Shown: positions 34,575 to 38,828 of the stretch, piece after piece
Position numbering within the stretch: the stretch's first letter is position 1
Layout of the letters: every line of letters begins with the position of its first letter
Source of the DNA: CAJXZP01 sp047610145
GTDB lineage: Bacteria > Bacteroidota > Bacteroidia > Flavobacteriales_G > Salibacteraceae
Length of the DNA: 38,828 nucleotides
Reading direction: 5' to 3'
Assembly: GCA_047610145.1 (NCBI GenBank)
Contig: JBLFZF010000016.1
Span: 1 to 38,828 of the forward strand
The notes under the pieces: generated by a model
Seen by the model: the letters and a program-made list of their open reading frames with translations, nothing else
Database searches by the model: none
Told to the model about the DNA's origin: nothing
Program-made: the position numbers and the translations under genes

Positions 34575-35927
34575 ATGCAACAAGAAATGATGTTTGGACA
34601 CCCAAAAGGGCTGTTTATTTTATTTTTCACCGAAATGTGGGAGCGCTTTTCCTTTTATGGTATGCGGGCTATTTTAGTTCTATACCTAACGGCTTTAACT
34701 ACCGATGAAATAAACCCGGGTTTGGGATGGACAAGTACCGAAGCTTTAGCGCTATATGGTTGGTATGGAATGTTTGTTTATTTCATGGGTATTTTTGGGG
34801 GCGCCATTGCCGATAAATGGCTGGGACAGAAGAAGGCGGTTATTGTGGGGGGAATCCTTATTATACTTGGACAGTTTTCGCTAACGGTTCACCATATGAC
34901 TATGTTTTATACGGGTCTCGTTTTATTGGTTTGTGGCGTAGGTTTATTGAAGCCAAATATAAGCACCATGGTTGGTGGGCTTTATCCTAAGGGAGATGGA
35001 AGACGCGATGCTGGGTTTACCTTGTTTTATATTGGAATTAATATTGGGGCATTAGCAGCTCCTTTATTAGTCGGCTATTTTGGGGAGCAGGTAAATTGGC
35101 ATTTAGGATTTTCATTAGCAGGATTCGGAATGATTGTCGGACAAATTGTTTTTGTATTTGGAGGAAAGCATTTGAAGGATGTCGGAAATTTACTGAAGCA
35201 TTCAAAAACTGACGCACATTTGGCTACGCAGCCGTTAACCAAAATTGAAAAAGATCGTGTGATTGTTTTATTGCTTTCATTTTTGATTGTGATTGTATTT
35301 TGGACTGCGTATGAGCAAGCCGGTGGATTAATGAGTTTGTATGCCCGGGATAGCGTAGATCGAATGGTATTAGGTTTTGAAGTACCTACCAGCTGGTTTC
35401 AATCCTTACATGCATTTTATGTAGTGCTAATTGGTGCGCCAATGGCTTGGTTGTGGTTACGATGGGGTAATATGGGTAAAGAATCATCCGCTATATTTAA
35501 AATGGCAGTAGGGATGATTATTATGAGTATTAGTTTTTTAGCATTGATGGGAGCCGTATACGATGCTTCGGTAAATATGCTAGGAAAAGCCCCAATCTAT
35601 TGGTTATTATTTTCATACTTACTGCACGTAATAGCCGAGTTGAGTATTTCTCCGGTGGCTTTATCTTTCATCACTAAATTAGCGCCAACTAAATATGCTA
35701 GTTTAATGATGGGGGCTTATTTTGCCATTGTTGGTATTGGAAATAAGGCCGCTGGTATGTTAGGGGAAGCAGCTCAAGAAGCAGGTGAAATGGCCATTTT
35801 CGGCATAATCTCTGTTGCCTGTTTATTAGTCGGAATTTTACTCTTCTTTTTGGTGAGAAAATTAAAAGCTTTGACACACGGAGCAGAAGATATTACACCA
35901 GAGTTGACTTTTGTAGAACCGGAATAA
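34575..35927 (+). CDS. POT/PTR-family proton-dependent oligopeptide transporter
   Basis: A 450-residue inner-membrane symporter of the POT branch of the major facilitator superfamily, importing di- and tripeptides with protons. The family signature on helix 1 is FTEMWERFSFYGMRA (ExxERFxYYG motif), and LADKWLGQKKAV-like GGAIADKWLGQ marks the loop 2-3 motif. GKWHLGFSLAGFGM-type and EQAGGLMSLYARD segments follow. Twelve or more hydrophobic helices run to about 435. Length is slightly below the usual 480-500, with a short C-terminus. It is transcribed alone and ended by a strong terminator at 35949. Confidence 0.93.
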   Translation: MQQEMMFGHPKGLFILFFTEMWERFSFYGMRAILVLYLTALTTDEINPGLGWTSTEALALYGWYGMFVYFMGIFGGAIADKWLGQKKAVIVGGILIILGQFSLTVHHMTMFYTGLVLLVCGVGLLKPNISTMVGGLYPKGDGRRDAGFTLFYIGINIGALAAPLLVGYFGEQVNWHLGFSLAGFGMIVGQIVFVFGGKHLKDVGNLLKHSKTDAHLATQPLTKIEKDRVIVLLLSFLIVIVFWTAYEQAGGLMSLYARDSVDRMVLGFEVPTSWFQSLHAFYVVLIGAPMAWLWLRWGNMGKESSAIFKMAVGMIIMSISFLALMGAVYDASVNMLGKAPIYWLLFSYLLHVIAELSISPVALSFITKLAPTKYASLMMGAYFAIVGIGNKAAGMLGEAAQEAGEMAIFGIISVACLLVGILLFFLVRKLKALTHGAEDITPELTFVEPE

Positions 35928-35948
35928 TAAAAAATAAATTATAATCAG

Positions 35949-35978
35949 AGCCTGGCATAAATGTCAGGCTTTTTTTTT
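35949..35978 (+). terminator. Rho-independent terminator of the POT transporter gene
   Basis: A 9-bp stem with one G-T pair (AGCCTGGCA / TGTCAGGCT), a TAAA loop and nine T, beginning 22 bases after the stop. It may also help end the convergent carrier gene, but the U-tract favours the plus strand. Confidence 0.85.
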
Positions 35979-35983
35979 GATTG

Positions 35984-37447
35984 CTACCAATCAAAAATAA
36001 ATCGGCCCCAAACCAATACCGCTAATAAAGAAATGGCTACACCCATTAAGTTCAGGATTAATCCCGTACGAATCATATCCTTAATTTTTATTTTCTCGGT
36101 GCCATAGACAATGGTATTGGGTGGTGTAGCTACGGGTAACATAAATGCAAAAGAAGCCGACATCACCACAGGCATCATAATAATCATGGGGTGAATAGCT
36201 ACGTTTTGTGCTACAGGCATTAAAATAGGTAGTATTAAAATAGTAGAGGCAGTATTAGATGTTAACTCGGTAAAGAAGGTCATAAACATGGCTAATCCAA
36301 TAACCACAAGGATCGGATTAAAATCTTTTAGAAAAACCAATTGATCACCGAGCCATAATCCCAAACCGCTAGTGCCAATCACTTTGGCCAATGCAAATCC
36401 TCCTCCAAAAAGAAAGATGATGCCTAAAGGAATTTTTTTAGCGGCATCCCAATCTAGTAAATTTCCTTTTTGGGTACGGGAGGGTAGGATCACCAAAATA
36501 AAAGCGGCTAACATGGCAATGGTACTTTCTTTAATATAGGTTGGGTTGTCAAAAAGAATCAACCAACCCGGAAAATGAAAACTTCCAATATCTAATTGTT
36601 TGGCGGTAAACCAAAGAACCACAGTAACACCAAATACTAGACTAACAATCCACTGATCGGTATTGATTTTGCCTAGTTCTTCGTATTGTGATTTGATTTC
36701 TTCTACCTCAAATAAGTTAGCAGAAGTCGATTTTAAATATCTTTTTTGGATGACCCAATAGGCACTAAAAACAAAAATTACACTGGCCGGTAACGCCACC
36801 ATAAACCAACCACCAAATGTCACGGGCTCATATTGGGGCATGTTTTCGTTAAAGAAATCCATGAAATATAAATTAGGAGCCGTTCCAATTAAGGTAGCTG
36901 TTCCACCAATACTTGCTGCGTAGGCAATACCGAGTAAAAACGGAGTAGAAAGATCATTGCTTTCGTCTTTTTCTTGAATTTGTTTAAAAACTGCCATAGC
37001 TGCAGGTAAGAGCATCATAACTACTGCGGTATTTAAAATCCACATGGATAAAAAATAACTGGTCAACATAAATCCCAATAATAGCCGTTGCGGAGAGTTT
37101 CCAATAACAAGCAGAATTTTTAGCGCTATTCTTTTATGGATATCCCATTTTTCTAATGCAAAAGCCAATAAGAAACCCCCAATGAAAAAGAAAATAATAT
37201 CAGGCATGTACATCGGGCCTAATTCTTTCATGCTTACAACCCCCAAAAATGGAAGGAAGGTAATGGGAATTAATGAAGTGAAATAAATATTTACCGCTTC
37301 AGTAATCCACCAAATAGCCATCCAAATACCTACACCTCCGGTGGCGGCTATTTTATGGTCTTGGGTGGAGTTCATTAGTAATAAATAAATGAGTACTCCC
37401 AATACGGGACCTAAAAGAACTTTAATAATATGGTACATAGTGAGCAT
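35984..37447 (-). CDS. DASS/SLC13-family sodium-dependent anion (dicarboxylate) symporter
   Basis: A 487-residue inner-membrane carrier of the divalent anion:Na+ symporter family. Hallmarks are the two hairpin/SNT regions: LNTAVVMMLLPAAMAVF (first, near 137-153) and ELTSNTASTILILPILMPVA (second, near 392-411), plus GIAYAASIGGTATLIGTAPN and the C-terminal ASFAFMLPVATPPNTIVYGT signature. About eleven membrane segments are visible. Likely substrates are succinate, malate, fumarate or a related anion; which one cannot be told from the sequence. The start at 37447 (MLTMYHII) has a second ATG nine bases later. It stands alone between a terminator and a small zinc-ribbon gene. Confidence 0.92.
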   Translation of the reverse strand: MLTMYHIIKVLLGPVLGVLIYLLLMNSTQDHKIAATGGVGIWMAIWWITEAVNIYFTSLIPITFLPFLGVVSMKELGPMYMPDIIFFFIGGFLLAFALEKWDIHKRIALKILLVIGNSPQRLLLGFMLTSYFLSMWILNTAVVMMLLPAAMAVFKQIQEKDESNDLSTPFLLGIAYAASIGGTATLIGTAPNLYFMDFFNENMPQYEPVTFGGWFMVALPASVIFVFSAYWVIQKRYLKSTSANLFEVEEIKSQYEELGKINTDQWIVSLVFGVTVVLWFTAKQLDIGSFHFPGWLILFDNPTYIKESTIAMLAAFILVILPSRTQKGNLLDWDAAKKIPLGIIFLFGGGFALAKVIGTSGLGLWLGDQLVFLKDFNPILVVIGLAMFMTFFTELTSNTASTILILPILMPVAQNVAIHPMIIMMPVVMSASFAFMLPVATPPNTIVYGTEKIKIKDMIRTGLILNLMGVAISLLAVLVWGRFIFDW

Positions 37448-37539
37448 TTCGAAATTCAGTGAACTATAGCTAGAATTGAACGGCTAAATTTAATTGAATT
37501 CGCTGAAACGGAATCACATTGCATGTTGAAAATTTCACG

Positions 37540-37806
37540 CTAGTACTTCATTTTACACGTGGGGCATTCAAAACTATTGTTGCCCTTTTTTAGTTTGATA
37601 CCTTCTATATGAGTTACCACAAACTCTTGAATAAAAGAGTAATTGGCTTCTCTGTTATTAACTTCAATTTGTTTGTCCGCGTACATTTCTCTAATTTGGT
37701 TATTATATTCTTGTTCTCCCCAGCAATTCGGGCAAATTCCTTCAGGTGTTTTTCCTTTTGTTTCTTCTTTTGTTTTAGCGAAAAATTGAAGTAGCGTTTC
37801 TATCAT
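37540..37806 (-). CDS. Small zinc-ribbon-like protein of unknown function
   Basis: An 88-residue cytosolic protein with two cysteine pairs at its ends, CPNC (about 24-27) and CPTC (about 82-85), that can together bind one zinc. The middle is a helical segment with QEFVVTHIEGIKLKKG. I know similar short hypothetical proteins from Flavobacteria but no function. There is no signal peptide or DNA-binding motif. The ATG at 37806 follows a TAnnTTTG box by 34 bases. It is transcribed in the direction of the anion symporter, with a 92-base gap, and may share its transcript. Confidence 0.7.
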   Translation of the reverse strand: MIETLLQFFAKTKEETKGKTPEGICPNCWGEQEYNNQIREMYADKQIEVNNREANYSFIQEFVVTHIEGIKLKKGNNSFECPTCKMKY

Positions 37807-37840
37807 TATATTGATTTTTTAAATGGGTGTATTGATGGCT

Positions 37841-37848
37841 CAAATTTA
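37841..37848 (-). promoter_or_regulatory. Candidate -7 box for the small zinc-ribbon gene
   Basis: The minus strand reads TAAATTTG, an exact TAnnTTTG match, 34 bases upstream of the ATG. No clear -33 partner. Confidence 0.35.
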
Positions 37849-38011
37849 GATAAGCAAACTACATGAAATTAATAATCTAGGTAAAAGCAGTAGGTTTTGT
37901 AAACCAGTTGACAACTGACCGTTATAAATGAATGATTTTAGTATTATGGTTAATTAACATAATGTTGGATTGGTCACACAAATTTTCTTAAAATAATAAC
38001 GTTTCTTTTCT

Positions 38012-38395
38012 ATGAGGTCGAAAATAGTGAACATAATGGCTATAAGTTTTAGCTTTTTTATTGGGGGTTTGATTTATACCGCAAATACGGGGGGAACTAT
38101 TTTAATGGCTAGTTTTTTTCAATTTCTTCCTTATCCAGATAAGTGCGGGCATTTAATGCTATTCGGAATACTAACGCTACTCGTAAACTGGGCACTTAAG
38201 TTTAAACGATTTCCTGTAGGTAGTTTTCAACCCTATTTAGGCTCTGTTTTAGTGTCTTTTTTTGTGTTACTGGAAGAGTTGAGCCAGGGATTTATCGTTA
38301 CCCGAAGTATGGATTACTGGGATTTACTAGCGGATGCAGTTGGAATTATTTTGTTTTCTGGGCTTACTCGGCTTTTGGAGAAGAAAGTGGGATAG
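38012..38395 (+). CDS. VanZ-like membrane protein
   Basis: A 127-residue membrane protein with about four helices: SFSFFIGGLIYTA, LMLFGILTLLVNW, LGSVLVSFFVLLEELSQ and LADAVGIILFSGLTRLL. Conserved VanZ-family features are PDKCGHLMLFG (DKxxH motif, about 48-58), EELSQ and RSMDYWDLLADAVG. VanZ itself modestly raises teicoplanin resistance, but short chromosomal VanZ-like proteins have no settled function and this should not be read as a resistance gene. It ends 20 bases before an RHS-repeat fragment in the same orientation with no visible start. Confidence 0.85.
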   Translation: MRSKIVNIMAISFSFFIGGLIYTANTGGTILMASFFQFLPYPDKCGHLMLFGILTLLVNWALKFKRFPVGSFQPYLGSVLVSFFVLLEELSQGFIVTRSMDYWDLLADAVGIILFSGLTRLLEKKVG

Positions 38396-38415
38396 GTACA
38401 CGGGTGTTTTATTGA

Positions 38416-38828
38416 TTTTTTAATGATGTTATCGGTAAAGTAAAATCTGTTGTTGTTACAAATGAGAAAATCATTAATTTTGGATATGATGAAATGGGTA
38501 ATCGAGTTTGGAAAGAAACACTGAACCCTGATGGCGAGTTAACAGATAAACAATACTATGTTCGTGATGCTTCAGGAAACGTAATGGCTATGTATAGAAA
38601 ACATAAAGATGGAACTGATCTAAACCTTTCGGTAGAAGAGTACAACCTTTTCGGCTCTGACCGTATAGGAGTTGAAAAGACCTTTAGACAAGATGTTTAT
38701 AATGGCTCTTCTTCTAATTTAAACCCACAGTTAACAGCTAGCCAAACGCAAACCGTTTTTAATGGAGTTACAGTCTACCCGTTGTTAGCTAATCGTACCG
38801 TAGGTTTAAAATCTTACGAATTAAAAGA
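38416..38828 (+). pseudogene. RHS/YD-repeat protein fragment lacking its 5' part (open at right edge)
   Basis: From 38416, right after an in-frame TGA (38413-38415), the frame is open to the window end and encodes RHS repeat-associated sequence: a NDVIGKVKSV segment, FGYDEMGNRVWKET (YD repeat), then YYVRDASGNVMAMY (the RHS core box) and VEEYNLFGSDRIGV. RHS proteins of Bacteroidota are usually thousands of residues long with a signal peptide and many upstream repeats, all missing here. The only in-frame ATG before the core box is 38494, inside the YD repeat. It is either a displaced 3' tip left by recombination, an assembly join, or a gene broken upstream. The 3' end is outside the window. Confidence 0.7.

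Noticed and set aside
38012..38395. VanZ-like gene as an antibiotic-resistance determinant
   Set aside because: No van cluster partners are present, and short chromosomal VanZ-like proteins are widespread without a resistance role.
1..38828. CRISPR arrays, tRNA or rRNA genes, insertion sequences
   Set aside because: I looked for regularly spaced repeats, clover-leaf-type sequences and transposase motifs and saw none.

Overview
The window comes from a Bacteroidota chromosome, most likely Flavobacteriales or a close relative. The DNA is AT-rich. Two secreted proteins end in type IX secretion (T9SS) C-terminal sorting domains. Several intergenic regions carry the Bacteroidota promoter pattern (TTTG or TTG at -33, TAnnTTTG at -7), Shine-Dalgarno sequences are largely absent, and the gene families are typical of this phylum: monomeric isocitrate dehydrogenase, a DnaX without zinc-finger cysteines, SGNH-PKD-CTD proteins and LytTR regulators.

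Left part (1-14265). A 5'-truncated RecD-like helicase and a PlsC-like acyltransferase lie on the plus strand, followed by a large T9SS cargo protein. On the minus strand are dnaX, a small outer-membrane barrel protein, monomeric NADP isocitrate dehydrogenase, a secreted protein of unknown function and topoisomerase III. A T9SS-exported SGNH-hydrolase-like protein is on the plus strand. dnaX is split by a stop codon directly after a run of ten A residues. A -1 shift on that run opens a 209-codon tau-type C-terminal region, so this is either a programmed frameshift/slippage site or a homopolymer error.

Centre (14266-23345). The most interesting segment is a tightly packed six-gene minus-strand operon with one near-consensus promoter. 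In transcription order it encodes a TPR histidine kinase, a LytTR response regulator, a TolC-like outer-membrane channel fused to a TIM-barrel glycosidase-like domain, a HlyD-like adaptor, a zinc-ribbon (TackOD1-like) protein between a degenerate receiver and a degenerate GGDEF-like domain, and a processive family 2 glycosyltransferase. I read it as a synthase-dependent exopolysaccharide production and export system under its own two-component control. The synthase would make the chain at the inner membrane, HlyD and TolC would form the conduit, the fused glycosidase domain would trim the chain or hold it, and the zinc-ribbon protein would be a cytosolic regulator. I do not recognise this combination as a named system.

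Right part (23346-38828). A pseudouridine synthase and a DUF1456 protein are followed by a DEAD-box (DEFD) RNA helicase, a 1102-residue outer-membrane protein (dead peptidase-like domain, beta-propeller, barrel) and an MBL-fold hydrolase. An ABC/HlyD/TolC export operon follows; its ATPase has degenerate signature and H-loop motifs and its promoter region is rich in palindromes. After it come a POT peptide transporter, a DASS/SLC13 carrier, a small zinc-ribbon protein and a VanZ-like protein. At the right edge is an RHS/YD-repeat fragment with no 5' end. I saw no tRNA, rRNA, CRISPR array, insertion sequence or integrase.
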